Below, piece after piece: positions 11,390 through 23,967 of a stretch of 64,000 nt of DNA (within the stretch, counting starts at the first letter, position 1; every line of letters begins with the position of its first letter). Location: positions 12,009,147-12,073,146 of the forward strand of contig NC_091357.1 in the NCBI RefSeq assembly GCF_038502225.1, read 5' to 3'. A program made the position numbers and the translations under genes. Under the pieces are notes generated by a model that saw nothing but the letters and a program-made list of their open reading frames with translations, searched no databases and was not told the origin of the DNA. This stretch comes from Cherax quadricarinatus (Eukaryota; Arthropoda; Malacostraca; Decapoda; Parastacidae).

Positions 11390-11575
11390 AATACCTTAAT
11401 CTGTAAGGATTTAATGTTAAGATTTAATCTAAGTCTGCTCGAAATGCCTAGCCATGCTAGGTGTCCTAGTGGCCCCCTCTGTAATTAGTATTTTATAACA
11501 TGTAAACCACACAATACCCAAAACCTGTAAACCCCACATTGTAACCCTTATAGAGAATAAACTTGAATTGAATAT
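11390..11575 (+). mobile_element. Retroposon 3' tail, separate family
   Basis: It contains GTCTGCTCGAAATGCCTAGC, GTGTCCTAGTGGCCCCCTCT and ends GAGAATAAACTTGAATTGAA. I recognise this as a common dispersed 3' end in decapod genomes, but it is unlike the other three LINE tails in this window. No coding sequence is present. Confidence 0.55.
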
Positions 11576-11754
11576 ACAGAAGCGTAACAAATTTTTATTA
11601 GTTTATCCTAGCACAGGGTTTCTGGATCCCGTTTTCTGTGGCGCTCGTGTATAAGAGAAAACGTATCGTTGGTATTTAACGGATAGACATTTTTAATTGT
11701 TTGGCATTACTTATTATTATTTGTCTAAGATAGCATAAGAGTTGCTTTGATTTT

Positions 11755-12005
11755 TAACCCGGAGGGTTAGCCACCCAGAATTACCCTGGAAAGTCAGTGC
11801 GTCATCGAAGACTTTCTCTTATTTCCATTGTGGTCCTTAGTCTTGTTCCCCAGGATGAGACCCACACCAGTCAACTAACACCCAGGTACCTACTTACTGG
11901 TAGGCGAACAGGGACAGCAGGTGTAAGGAAACATGCCCAACATTTTCACCCATGCCGGGAATTGAACCACGGACACTCACTTTGTGAGGCGAGTGCGTTA
12001 GCAAG
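11755..12005 (-). mobile_element. tRNA-headed SINE, minus strand
   Basis: The complement reads from a tRNA-like head (box B-like GTGGTTCAATTCCCGG from 11950-11975) through AGGTACCTGGGTGTTAGT-type sequence to GGGTTATCCTGGGTGGC-type sequence near 11765-11790. It shares this order with the plus copies at 15222-15520 and 30849-31130. The head is diverged and its start is lost. LINE-1 (plus copy) begins directly after it. Confidence 0.82.
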
Positions 12006-12014
12006 TAAGTTTAT

Positions 12015-13800
12015 TTAGACTAGTGTTATCACCAATCATTGCAACACTCTTTAACAAATCCATTGAATGCTCCACCTTCCCTACAGTTCTCAAAATAGCG
12101 AGGGTCACCCCGATCCATAAAGGAGGAGACCAAACAGAGTTGAATAACTATAGGCCAATATCCCTCTCTCAAAAATCTTCGAAAAATTAATTCATAAACG
12201 AATCTACTCCTACCTCATCTCCCAAAACATACTCAACCCCTGCCAATTTGGATTCAGGCCTAATAAAAATACTAATGATGCTATTATACACATGCTAGAA
12301 CATATATACACTGCAATAGAGAAAAAAGAAGTCCCAATGGGGATCTTCATTGACTTAGGTAAAGCTTTTGATACAGTTGACCATGACTTGCTCCACGTAA
12401 AATTGTCACACTATGGTATTAGAGGGCACTCCCTCAACTACCTCAAGTCATACCTCAGCAACAGAAGCCAATATGTGTACGCAAATGGGGCAAGCTCTTC
12501 CGCTCAACCAATTACAGTTGGTGTCCCACAGGGAAGTGTCCTTGGCCCTCTTCTCTTTCTCCTATACATAAATGACCTACCAAATGCTTCGCAATTACTC
12601 AAACCCACACTATTTGCAGATGACACTACATACGTCTTCTCTCACCCGAGCCCAGTCACTCTAGCCAATACTGTAAATACCGAATTACAGAAAATATCTA
12701 CCTGGATGAGGACTAACAAACTTACACTAAACATTGACAAAACCTACTTCATTCAGTTTGGTAACAGAGCTACAGATGTACCTCTTAACATTACGATAAA
12801 CAGATCACCTATCACAAAGCTAACAGAGGGAAAATTCTTAGGAATCCACCTTGATAATAGACTCAAATTTCATACACATATACAACAAATTTCTAAGAAA
12901 ATTTCCAAGACTGTAGGCATACTGTCGAAGATACGGTACTATGTTCCACAGTCAGCCCTCCTGGCCCTATATCACTCTTATTTACCCCTATCTCACCTAT
13001 GGAATTTGTGCATGGGGCTCAACAACAATTAACCATCTCAGACCACTAATTACCCAACAAAAGGCTGCAGTTAGAATGATAACAAATGCTCACTACAGGC
13101 AGCACACTCCACCAATATTCAAAACACTCAACCTACTCACCATACAAAGCATCCATACTTATTATTGCACCTATTACATACATAGAACACTTAACTCTGA
13201 TATTAACCCTCCCCTCAAACATCTCCTTGCCAACCTCAACAGAACACATGACCATAACACAAGGCACAGATCACTCGTTGATGCTCCTCGTGTCCATCTC
13301 ACGCTATGCAAAAACTCAATGCACATAAAAGGCCCTAAAATCTGGAATTCATTACCTGTAAATATAAAAGAAACACAACCTGTTTATAAATTCAAGTCTC
13401 TTCTCAAAGATCACTTACTCACCCAAAACCAAATAAATACTGAATAACTGAACCTTATAAATTGTATATCTTAAATGTGTCTCACAATTATATCACATAA
13501 ATGTTAAACCTAAAACCCAATCTAACAGAATACTCCATTCTACTGAATGTACAGCAATGCATGCAACCATATGACCTGTCTTTGTAATACTCATTTGTGC
13601 TTTATAGTTATCTGTTTACAATAATGTCTTATCACTGATTTCATCATTGCTTAGTTAATCTTAAGTAAATTTTAAGCCAGTCCGTAATGCTATGCATATA
13701 AGTGGCTTTGGCATGCTGCTCTTACCTGTATTTTTTGTACCTCTGTATGTATGCTAAAATTACTAAATAAATAAATAAATAGATACAGTTACAGACAGGT
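12015..13800 (+). mobile_element. LINE-1 fragment, plus-strand copy
   Basis: A 5'-truncated non-LTR retrotransposon starting inside the RT domain. It carries most of the palm and thumb, the C-terminal domain, a 3' UTR and an (AAAT)n tail at 13768-13790. It is the longer of two copies in inverted orientation; the spacer between them is about 1.4 kb. Clade assignment (Jockey/CR1-like) is a guess from the shape of the RT motifs. Confidence 0.92.
12027..13447 (+). pseudogene. LINE-1 reverse transcriptase, frameshifted
   Basis: RT blocks run in order. An upstream part (about 12100-12290) encodes [20 protein letters not shown] and QFGFRPNKN but is broken by an indel near 12165. The main frame 12292-13032 holds DLGKAFDTVDHDLL, then GVPQGSVLGPLLFLLYINDL and the catalytic FADDTTYVF. 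A second indel near 12975 moves the C-terminal domain (ICAWGSTTINHLRPL, IWNSLPVNI) to the frame ending at 13447. The enzyme would copy element RNA into DNA at a nicked target. No endonuclease or ORF1 remains, so this copy is dead. Catalytic aspartates are intact. Confidence 0.92.
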
Positions 13801-13854
13801 ACAGTTATCACATATAATAACATGAGTAAATTACCCAGAATAACACAAAAATGT

Positions 13855-13975
13855 CAGGCCTCAGCCTCAGCTCATATTAAAGGACCGAGGTTCGATCCCC
13901 CAACAAGTGTCAGACACTCAGCATGTTTCCCAACACCTGTACGTAGGTACCTGGGTGTTAGGCGACTCTAGTTTT
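13855..13975 (+). mobile_element. tRNA-SINE fragment
   Basis: The box B-like GAGGTTCGATCCCCC (13888-13902) is followed by ACACCTGTACGTAGGTACCT and GGGTGTTAGGCGACTC, the same order as in the SINE at 15222. It is diverged and lacks the 3' half, being cut off at the following 25-bp array. Confidence 0.65.
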
Positions 13976-13983
13976 ATATAAAG

Positions 13984-14525
13984 TATTTAGTCCCTTTGTC
14001 CTGATAGGTGTTCAGTCCCTTAGCCTTGATGGGTGTTTAGTCCCTTAGCCTTGATAGGTGTTCAGACCCTTACCCTTGGTAGGTGTTCGGTCCATTAGCG
14101 TTGATAGATGTTCAGTCCCTTAGCATTCATGGGTGTTCAGTCCCTCAGCCTTAATAGGTGCTCAATCCCTTAGCCTTCATGGATGTTGAGTCCCTCAGCC
14201 TTGATAAGTGTTCAGTTCCTTAGCCTTCATGGGTGTTCAGTCCCTCAGCCTTGATAGGTGTTCAGTCTCTTAGCCTTCATGGATGTTCAGTCCCTCACTC
14301 TTGATAGGTGTTCAGTCCCTTAGCCTTCATGGATGTTCAGTCCCTCAGCCTTGATAGGTGTTCAGTCTCTTAGCCTTCATGGATGTTCAGTCCCTCACTC
14401 TTGATAGGTGTTCAGTCCCTTAGCCTTCATGGATGTTCAGTCCCTCAGCCTTGATAGGTGTTCAGTCTCTTAGCCTTCATGGATGTTCAGTCCCTCAGTC
14501 TTGATAGGTGTTCAGTCCCTTAGCC
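13984..14525. repeat. 25-bp array with 100-bp higher-order unit
   Basis: About 21 copies of a 25-bp unit (TTCAGTCCCTTAGCC followed by TTGATAGGTG). Odd and even units differ (CTTCATGGATG against CTTGATAGGTG), making 50-bp dimers. Blocks 14262-14361 and 14362-14461 are essentially identical 100-bp repeats. Left-hand units are more diverged than right-hand ones. Confidence 0.93.
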
Positions 14526-15221
14526 GTATTATACATTGTGTTCCCACAATGTAAGTATAGTGTAGCAGCACACTGTGAGTGTATCCAAGCTGGCTCCTTT
14601 AAGAATATCCTCGTCTCCCTCCCTCCCTTTCCTCCCTGCTGTAAGAATGACCAATCACAGCTCCCTGCCCTTCCAGCACACGTTGGAATTCCCTCTCCAT
14701 CCCTCCCTCGCTACCTATCCTCCCTCCGTCCCTCCCTCACAACATTCCCATCCCACCCTTCCTATCCTCCCTGTCTCCCAGGACCGTAAGGATAAGACCA
14801 CGTTCCTCTCTAGCGGGCAATGTGCCATCTTCACTCCCGGGTAACCATCTTCGCTCTTACGCCTTCCTTGAATATGGGTGGAGGTGGCGTGCTACGTCAA
14901 GGATGAGGCAGCCTAGAGCACGCTAATATGCCCTTTAAGTATGGGTTGAGTTTGGGTATGGAGGGGTTAGCCGGCGTGGGTGGGGGTTGTGGGGGGAGGG
15001 GTTGATAGGGTTGTGGGGGTGGGAGGTGTTAAGGTTAAGTAGTCAAGGACGTCCTTTAAGATTCAGGTGGAGGGAGAGCTTGCTGTGGTAACTGTGTAAA
15101 TGTTACACACACACACACACACACACACACCTGTAGTGTACACACAGAGTACACACTTATGTGTGCACATTCGTGAATGTACAGACACCTGTGTGTGGAC
15201 ACGTCTGTGTGCACATACATG
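14526..15221. other. Non-coding spacer with pyrimidine tract, G-rich tract and (AC)n
   Basis: A CCCTCC-rich pyrimidine tract lies at about 14609-14790. A G-rich tract with several GGG runs spaced for a possible G-quadruplex lies at 14943-15035. (AC)n is at 15104-15131. Short open frames here overlap low-complexity sequence and show no recognisable domain. I see no gene. Confidence 0.7.
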
Positions 15222-15520
15222 TGTGTGGCCTGGTGGCTAAAGCTCTCGCTTTACACACGGAGGGCCCGGGTTCGATTCCCGGCGGGTGGAAACACTTCGA
15301 CACGTTTCCTTACACCTGTTGTCCTGTTCACCTAGCAGCAAATAGGTACCTGGTTGTTAGACGACTGGTGTGGGTCGCATCCTGGGGGACAAGATTAAGG
15401 ACCCCAATGGAAATAAGTTAGACAGTCCTCGATGACGCATTGACTTTCTTGGGTTATCCTGGGTAGCTAACCCTCCGGGGTTAAAAATCCGAACGAACTC
15501 TTATCTTATCTAGATGTACG
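15222..15520 (+). mobile_element. tRNA-headed SINE, near full length
   Basis: The head carries an A-box-like TGGCTAAAGCTCTCG (15234-15248) and a perfect B box GGTTCGATTCC (15269-15279), the internal RNA polymerase III promoter. A body follows with ATAGGTACCTGG, TGGTGTGGGTCGCATCCTGG and AAGGACCCCAATGGAAATAA. It ends with GGGTTAAAAATCC and a CTTATCTTATCT tail. The AAGGACCCCAATGGAAATAA to GGGTTATCCTGGG part is shared with LINE-2 tails. The tRNA head has diverged too far for a working tRNA. Confidence 0.92.
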
Positions 15521-15654
15521 ATAGAGGTTGACAGACAGGAGAGGAAACCAGTGGCGGGGAGAGGCGGTTCCTGGTGTTGCAGCTGCTGTGGTTGTTGCTT
15601 GTTAGCGAATGGCAATTATGTTAGTGGGTGTTGACTCCACAGGCGCTACCCTCG

Positions 15655-18600
15655 CTAAAATACTCATCACCACACCACTCACCATCACCAAACCAATCAC
15701 TACCATCACACTCACCACCATTGCCACACTCCCCATCACTATCACTACACTCACCACCATTAACACACCACCACACTCACCATCACCACCACACTCACCA
15801 CCATCATACACCACACTCACCACCACCATACACCAATCTCACCATCATACACCACACTCACCACCACCATACACCACACTCACCATCACCACCACACTCA
15901 CCACCATACACCACTCACCATCACCATACACCACACCATCATACACCACACTCATAATCCTTCACTACTCACCATCATCATACACCACACTCACCATCAT
16001 CATACATCACACTCCACCATCATACACCACACTCACCATCATACACCACACTCACCATCATCATACATCACACTCCACCATCATACACCACACTCACCAT
16101 CATACACCACACTCACCATCATACACCACTCACCACCATACACCACACTCACCATCATCATACACCACTCTCACCATCATCATACACCACACTCACCATC
16201 ATACACCACTCACCATCATCAGACACCACACTCACCACCATACACCACTCTCACCATCATCATACACCACTCTCACCATCATCATACACCACACTCACCA
16301 CCATCATACACCACACTCACCATCATACACCACTCTCACCATCATACACCACACCACCATCATACACCACATTCACCATCATACACTCACCATCATACAT
16401 CACACTCACCACCATCATACACTACACTCACCATCATACACCACGCACCATCATCATACACCACACTCACCATCATACACCAACCACCATCATACACCAC
16501 TCACCATCATCATACACCACACTCATCACCATCATACACCACACTCACCATCATACACCACTCTCACCATCATACACCACACTCACCACCATTATACACC
16601 ACACTCACCACCATCATACACCACACTCACCATCATACACCACTCTCACCATCATACACCACTCACCATCATACACCACACTCACCATCATACACCACAC
16701 TCACCACCATCATACACCACACTCACCACCATCATACACCACACACCACCATACACCACACTCACCATCATACACCACACTCACCATCATACACCACACT
16801 CACCACCATCATACACCACACTCACCACCATCATACACCACACTCACCATCATACACCACACTCACCACCATCATACACCACACCATCATACACAACACT
16901 CACCATCATACATCACACTCACCACCATCATACACCACACTCAACACCATCATACACCACTCTCACCATCATCATACACCACACTCACCATCATACACCA
17001 CAATCACCACCATCATACACCATTCTCAACATCATACACCACACTCACCACCATCATACACCACACCATCATACACAACACTCACCATCATACATCACAC
17101 TCACCACCATCATACACCACACTCAGCACCATCATACACCACTCTCACCATCATCATACATCACACTCACCATCATCATACACCACACTCACCATCACCA
17201 TACACCACACCATCATATACCACTCTCACCATCATCATACACAACACTCACCATCATCATACACCACTCACCATCATACACCACTCACCATCATACACCA
17301 CACTCACCACCATCATACACCACTCTCAACATTATACACCACACTCACCACCATCATACACCACTCTCACCATCATCATACATCACACTCACCATCATAC
17401 ACCACTCACTATCATCATACACCACACTCACCATCACCATACACCACACCATCATATACCACTCTCACCATCATCATACACAACACTCACCATCATCATA
17501 CACCACTCACCATCATACACCACTCACCATCATACACCACACTCACCATCATACACCACACTCACCATCATACACCACACTCACCATCATACACCACACT
17601 CACCATCATACACCACACTCACCATCATACACCACACTCACCATCATACACCACTCACCATCGTCATACACACTCACCATCATACACCACACTCACCATC
17701 ATACACCACACTCACCATCATACACCACACTCACCATCATCATACACCACACTCACCATTATACACCACACTCACCATCATACACCACACTCACCATCAT
17801 ACACCACTCACCATAATACACCACACTCACCATCATACACCACACTCACCAACATACACCACACTCACCATCATACACCACACTCATCATCATACACCAC
17901 ACTCACCATCATACACCACTCACCATCATACACCACACTCACCATCATGCACCACACTCACCATCATACACCACACTCACCATCATACACCACACTCACC
18001 ATCATACACCACACTCACCATCATACACCAGACTCACCATCATCATACACCACTCACCATCATCATACACCACACTCACCATACACCACACTCACCATCA
18101 TACACCACACTCACCATCATACACCACACTCACCATCATCATACACCACTCACCATCATCATACACCACACTCACCATCATACACCACACTCACCATCAT
18201 CATACACCACTCACCATCATCATACACCACTCACCATCATACACCACACTCACCATCATACACCACACTCACCATCATACACCACACTCACCATCATACA
18301 CCACACTCACCATCACCACACTCACCATCATACACCACACTCACCATCATACACCACACTCACCATCACCACCACACTCACCATCATACACCACGCTCAC
18401 CATCACCACCACTCACCATCATACACCACACTCACCATCATACACCACACTCACCATCATCATACACCACACTCACCATCATACACCACACTCACCATCA
18501 TACACCACACTCACCACATCATACACCACTCACCATCATACACCACACTCACCATCATACACCACTCACCATCGTCATACACACTCACCATCATACACCA

Positions 18601-20846
18601 CACTCACCATCATACACCACACTCACCATCATACACCACTCACCATCATCATACACCACACTCACCATTATACACCACACTCACCATCATACACCACACT
18701 CACCATCATACACCACTCACCATAATACACCACACTCACCATCATACACCACACTCACCAACATACACCACACTCACCATCATACACCACACTCACCATC
18801 ATACACCACACTCATCATCATACACCACACTCACCATCATACACCACTCACCATCATACACCACACTCACCATCATGCACCACACTCACCATCATACACC
18901 ACACTCACCATCATACACCACACTCACCATCATACACCAGACTCACCATCATCATACACCCCTCACCATCATCATACACCACACTCACCATCATACACCA
19001 CACTCACCATCATACACCACACTCACCATCATCATACACCACTCACCATCATCATACACCACACTCACCATCATACACCACACTCACCATCATCATACAT
19101 CACTCACCATCATCATACACCACACTCACCATCATACACCACACTCACCAACATACACCACACTCACCATCATGCACCACACTCACCATCATACACCACA
19201 CTCACCATCATACACCAGACTCACCATCATCATACACCACTCACCATCATCATACACCACACTCACCATCATACACCACACTCACCATCATACACCACAC
19301 TCACCATCATACACCACACTCACCATCATACACCACACTCACCATCATCATACACCACTCACCATCATCATACACCACACTCACCATCATACACCACACT
19401 CACCATCATACACCACACTCACCATCATACACCACACTCACCATCATACACCACACTCACCATCACCACCACACTCACCATCATACACCACACTCACCAT
19501 CATACACCACACTCACCATCATACACCACACTCACCATCACCACCACACTCACCATCATACACCACACTCACCATCATACACCACACTCACCATCATACA
19601 GCACACTCACCATCACCACCACACTCACCATCATACAGCACACTCACCATCACCACCACACTCACCATCACCACCACACTCACCATCATACACCACACTC
19701 ACCATCATACACCACACTCACCATCACAACCACACTCACCATCATACACCACACTCACCATCACCACCACACTCACCATCACCACCACACTCACCATCAT
19801 ACACCACACTCACCATCATACACCACACTCACCATCATACAGCACACTCACCATCACCACACTCACCATCATACACCACACTCACCATCATACACCACAA
19901 TCACCATCATACACCACACTCACCATCACCACCACACACCATCATACCCGACACTCACCATCATACACCACACTCACCATCATACAGTACTCACCATCAC
20001 CACCACACTCACAATCATACACCACACTCACCATCATACACCACACTCACCATCATACACCACACTCACCATCACCACCACACTCACCATCATACACCAC
20101 ACTCACCATCACCACCACACTCACCATCACCACCACACTCACCATCACCACCACACTCACCATCATGCACCACACTCACCATCACCACCACACTCACCAT
20201 CATGCAGCACACTCACCATCACCACCACTCACCATCATACACCACACTCACCATCATACACCACACTCACCATCATGCACCACACTCACCATCACCACCT
20301 CTCACCATCATACACCACACTCACCATCATGCACCACACTCACCATCATGCACCACACTCACCATCATACACCACACTCACCATCATGCACCACATTCAC
20401 CATCATGCACCACACTCACCATCACCACCACTCACCATCATACACCACACTCACCATCACCACCACACTCACCATCATACACCACACTCACCATCACCAC
20501 CACACTCACCATCATGCACCACACTCACCATCATACACCACACTCACCATCATACACCACACTCACCATCATACACCACACTCACCATCAAGCACCACAC
20601 TCACCATCACCACCACACTCACCATCACCACCACACTCACCATCATACACCACACTCACCATCACCACCACACTCACCATCACCACCACACTCACCATCA
20701 TACACCACACTCACCATCATACACCACACTCACCATCACCACCACACTCACCATCATGCACCACACTCACCATCATACACCACACTCACCATCATACACC
20801 ACACTCACCATCATGCACCACACTCACCATCACCACAACATTCGCA
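15655..20846. repeat. 19-bp, almost G-free minisatellite array
   Basis: About 5.2 kb built on a 19-bp unit (ACCATCATACACCACACTC), mixed with shorter CACCAC-rich and longer CATCAT-rich variants. The plus strand has virtually no G apart from scattered exceptions such as GCACC and TCGTC. The unit has no forward stop codon and 19 is not a multiple of 3, so every frame cycles through the same 19-residue His/Thr/Ser/Pro-rich repeat. The long open frames are thus a by-product. Right-hand units (after about 19440) favour the CACCACCACACTC form. Confidence 0.96.
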
Positions 20847-20927
20847 ATAATTCACTTCATTCACTTGATACAGTTGAAGTGTCTCACCGCGTCACCGAGA
20901 ATGTCAGCCTCACCTGTATCACCAGAG

Positions 20928-22520
20928 TACAGGAGAGTACGTGGAGTACAGGAGAGTACGTGGAGTACAGGAGAGTACGTGGAGTACAGGAGAGTACGTG
21001 GAGTACAGGAGAGTACGTGGAGTACAGGAGAGTACGTGGAGTACAGGAGAGTACGTGGAGTACAAGGAGAGTACGTGGAGTACAAGGAGAGTACGTGGAG
21101 TACAGGAGAGTACGTGGAGTACAGGAGAGTACGTGGAGTACAAGGAGAGTACGTGGAGTACAGGAGAGTACGTGGAGTACAAAGAGAGTAAGTGGAGTAC
21201 AAGAGTACGTGGAGTACAAGGAGAGTACGTGGAGTACAAGGAGAGTACGTGGAGTACAGGAGAGTACGTAGAGTACAAGAGAGTACGTGGAGTACAGGAG
21301 AGTACGTGGAGTACAGGAGAGTACGTGGAGTACAAGAGAGTACGTGGAGTACAGGAGAGTACGTGGAGTACAGGAGAGTACGTGGAGTACAAGAGAGTAC
21401 GTGGAGTACAAGAGGGTACGTGGAGTACAAGGAGAGTACGTGGAGTACAAGGAGAGTATGTGGAGTACAATTAGAGTACGTGGACTACAAGGAGAGTACG
21501 TGGATTACAAGAGAGTACGGGGAGTAGAAGAGAGTACTTGGAGTTCAAGAGAGTACGTGGAGTACAAGAGTACGTGGAGTTCAAGAGAGTACGTGGAGTA
21601 CAAGAGAGTACGTGCAGTACATGGAGAGTACGTGGAGTACAAGGAGAGTACGTGGAGTACAAGAGAGTACGTGAACTACAAGGAGAGTACGTGGAGTACA
21701 ATGAGAGTACGTGGAGTACAATGAGAGTACGTGGAGTACAAGGAGAGTACAGGAGAGTACGTGGAGTACAAGGAGAGTACGGGGAGTACAAGGAGAGTAC
21801 AGGGAGTACAAGGAGAGTACGTGGAGTACAAGGAGAGTACGTGGAGTACAAAGAGAGTACGTGGAGTACAGGAGAGTACGTGGAGTACAAGGAGAGTACG
21901 GGGAGTACAAAGAGAGTACTTGGAGTACAAGGAGAGTACGTGGAGTACAAGGAGAGTACGTGGAGTACAAGGAGAGTACGGGGAGTACAAGGAGAGTACA
22001 GGGAGTACAAGGAGAGTGCGGGGAGTACAAGGAGAGTACGTGGAGTACAAGGAGAGTACGTGGAGTACAAGGAGAGTACGTGGAGTACAAGGAGAGTACG
22101 GGTAGTACAAGGAGAGTACGAGGAGAGTACGTGGAGTACAAGGAGAGTACGGGGAGTACGAGGAGAGTACGGGGAGTACAAGGAGAGTACAGGGAGTACA
22201 AGGAGAGTGCGGGGAGTACAAGGAGAGTACGTGGAGTACAAGGAGAGTATGTGGAGTACAAGGAGAGTACGTGGAGTACAAGGAGAGTACGGGGAGTACA
22301 AGGAGAGTACGGGGAGTACGAGGAGAGTACATGGGGTATAAGGAGAGTACGTGGGGTACAGGAGAGTACGTGGAGTACAAGGAGAGTACGTGGGGTACAG
22401 GAGAGTACGTGGAGTACAAGGAGAGTACGTGGGGTACAGGAGAGTACGTGGAGTACAAGGAGAGTACGTGGGGTACAGGAGAGTACGTGGAGTACAAGTA
22501 GAGTACGTAGGGTACAGGAG
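20928..22520. repeat. 19/20-bp array (GTACGTGGAGTACAAGGA), left part
   Basis: About 80 units of GAGTACGTGGAGTACAAGGA (20 bp), with a 19-bp version lacking one A and shorter ones lacking GGA. Early units are mainly 19 bp, later ones 20 bp. From about 22330 the two alternate with GGGGTACAGG. GTAC is self-complementary and occurs twice per unit. Open frames occur on both strands because the unit lacks stops. The array resumes at 23968 after an inserted LINE. Confidence 0.96.
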
Positions 22521-22736
22521 AGTACGTGTAAGTAAGTTTATTCAGGTATACACAATACAGTTACATAGAATTATCATACATAGCAGCATATGTGTAGAGA
22601 ACCTGGGATAACCCAAAAAAGTCAGACACAGTGACTTATTTCCATTGGGGTCCTTTTACCTTATTATTATAATATAAAGGTTATAATATTTTCTTATTAT
22701 TCTACAATGAAGATAACATCTTATTATCATACTAAA

Positions 22737-22790
22737 AAGACTATCTACTACACCAAGGTTATTAAGACTATCTACAATACGAGGGTCATT
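22737..22790 (+). repeat. Two 27-bp units inside the LINE-2 3' UTR
   Basis: 22737-22763 and 22764-22790 are adjacent 27-bp units, 22 of 27 positions identical to each other. The second unit matches the 8-kb satellite consensus at 19 of 27 positions in the same phase and orientation, including an identical CGAGGGTCATT. The first unit carries GGTTATT, the common variant of the satellite. Whether this is ancestry or chance is discussed in the findings. Confidence 0.75.
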
Positions 22791-22820
22791 ACTAGGAATA
22801 AGGTAAAATTTACACGTATG

Positions 22821-23967
22821 TTAGCTAAAAAATAGAAAATCATTCCCCTCCCTTTCTGTAGCTACATTCATCAGACACCTTTTGGCACTCTTCTTGAACT
22901 GGTTCATGCTATGACTGGCTTTGACATGTGCGGGCGGTATGTTCCATTCCTTTATTGCTGTACAATAAAAGGTTTTTGAAGCCTGGCCAATGACTGTGGG
23001 TACTACAAAGTTGTGCTCTCTCCCCCTAGTACTATGATTGCTCTGGTTCCCAACCTTGACAAAATTGACAGCAAGATATTCTGGACATTGTTTGTGAGCA
23101 ATTTTATAAACATGATTTAGCTTCAGTTGTTTTACTCTGTCTTCAACATTCAGCATATCCAACTGCTGTAATTCATCCTGGCCTACATGTTCTCTTGGTC
23201 CCAGCCCCAGGATGAATCTTACGATTTTGTTCTGGGTGATTTGCAGTCTATCTTTCAGTTTTTTTGTCAAGGCAGAGTACCAAGAAGAGCAAGCGTAATC
23301 CATATGGCATTGTATAAGGGCTAGACATAGGGTCCTGCGAGCCTCAGTAGGTAGACACTGTGCTTCAGTAGGTAGACACTGTGCTTGTCTATACAGGAAC
23401 TTCAGTCTGGCATTCGCTTTCTTTACTACACTGTTCCCTATCAATTCTCCTGACATGCATGGGTCAAAGGGGATTCCCAAATATTTTACTGATGAAACCA
23501 AAGTGATGGGCTCCCCATTACATTGAACATTAAAATTATTTACCGTTCTCAGTTTATGTTTCGTGCCAAAGAGAATGGCTTCAGTTTTCCCTAGGTGTAA
23601 TGATAGTTTGTTGTCTACTAACCATTTGCTGCAGGAGTCCAGTTCCAGTGTTAAAACATTAGCAATATCTTGTGGGTCTTTACCTGACACTAACAGAGCA
23701 CTGTCATCTGCATACAGTAGGAGTTTGCACTTGACACTGGTAGGCATATCACGGACATAACATAAGAATAATAAGGGACCCAGAATACTACCTTGGGGAA
23801 CTCCACATGTTATCGGCAGGGGTTCTGATTCTGTTTTGTTGATTTTGACTATTTGTCTCCTGTTGCTAAGGTAGGACTTAAACCAGTCTACAGAACCTAT
23901 ACCGATAGATTGAAGTTTATTACATAATATATTGTGGTTGACAGTATCGAAGGCCTTTTGCAGGTCT
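22821..23967 (-). pseudogene. LINE-2 reverse transcriptase, 5'-truncated
   Basis: The frame is open from the array junction to a stop at 22821-22823. It starts with LQKAFDTVNHNIL, then GVPQGSILGPLLFLCYVRDM, the catalytic YADDSALLVS, VKYLGI, and a C-terminal domain with CSSWYSAL, RLQITQNKIVRFIL and FYCTAIKEWN. About 380 residues remain of an ORF2 that is usually near 900-1200, and the endonuclease is missing. A 21-bp tandem duplication (23345-23386) adds seven residues (QCLPTEA). Upstream the frame runs on into array-derived STYSPCTPRTLL repeats, making a 509-residue chimaeric open frame; that part is not protein sequence of the element. Confidence 0.9.

Larger units (their letters stand above)
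22521..23967 (-). mobile_element. LINE-2 fragment inserted in the 20-bp array
   Basis: Read on the minus strand: truncated RT ORF (23967-22821), a 3' UTR with two 27-bp units (22737-22790), then AAGGACCCCAATGGAAATAA, TTTTTTGGGTTATCC and a terminal GTATACCTGAATAAACTTAC (ending about 22525). It sits inside the GTACGTGGAGTAC array. The array variant CAAGTAGAGTACGT occurs just before it (22497) and just after it (23972), as expected if target sequence was duplicated on insertion, though the repeat makes the exact duplication ambiguous. Confidence 0.88.

Noticed and set aside
14508..14844. Pro/Ser-rich short frames
   Set aside because: They overlap the 25-bp array and a pyrimidine tract; low complexity only.
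15222..15300. Functional tRNA gene
   Set aside because: A and B boxes are present but acceptor and anticodon arms do not form, a SINE body follows, and the same sequence recurs at 30849.
15609..21271. His/Thr/Pro-rich frames of 700-970 codons as a metal-binding protein
   Set aside because: The 19-bp unit is open in all three phases, so the frames are shadows of repeat composition.
20861..22535. Overlapping frames on both strands in the 20-bp array
   Set aside because: Same peptide repeat in several phases on both strands; no codon bias or flanking domain.
23563..23760. Plus-strand 65-codon frame opposite LINE-2
   Set aside because: Antisense shadow of the RT frame.
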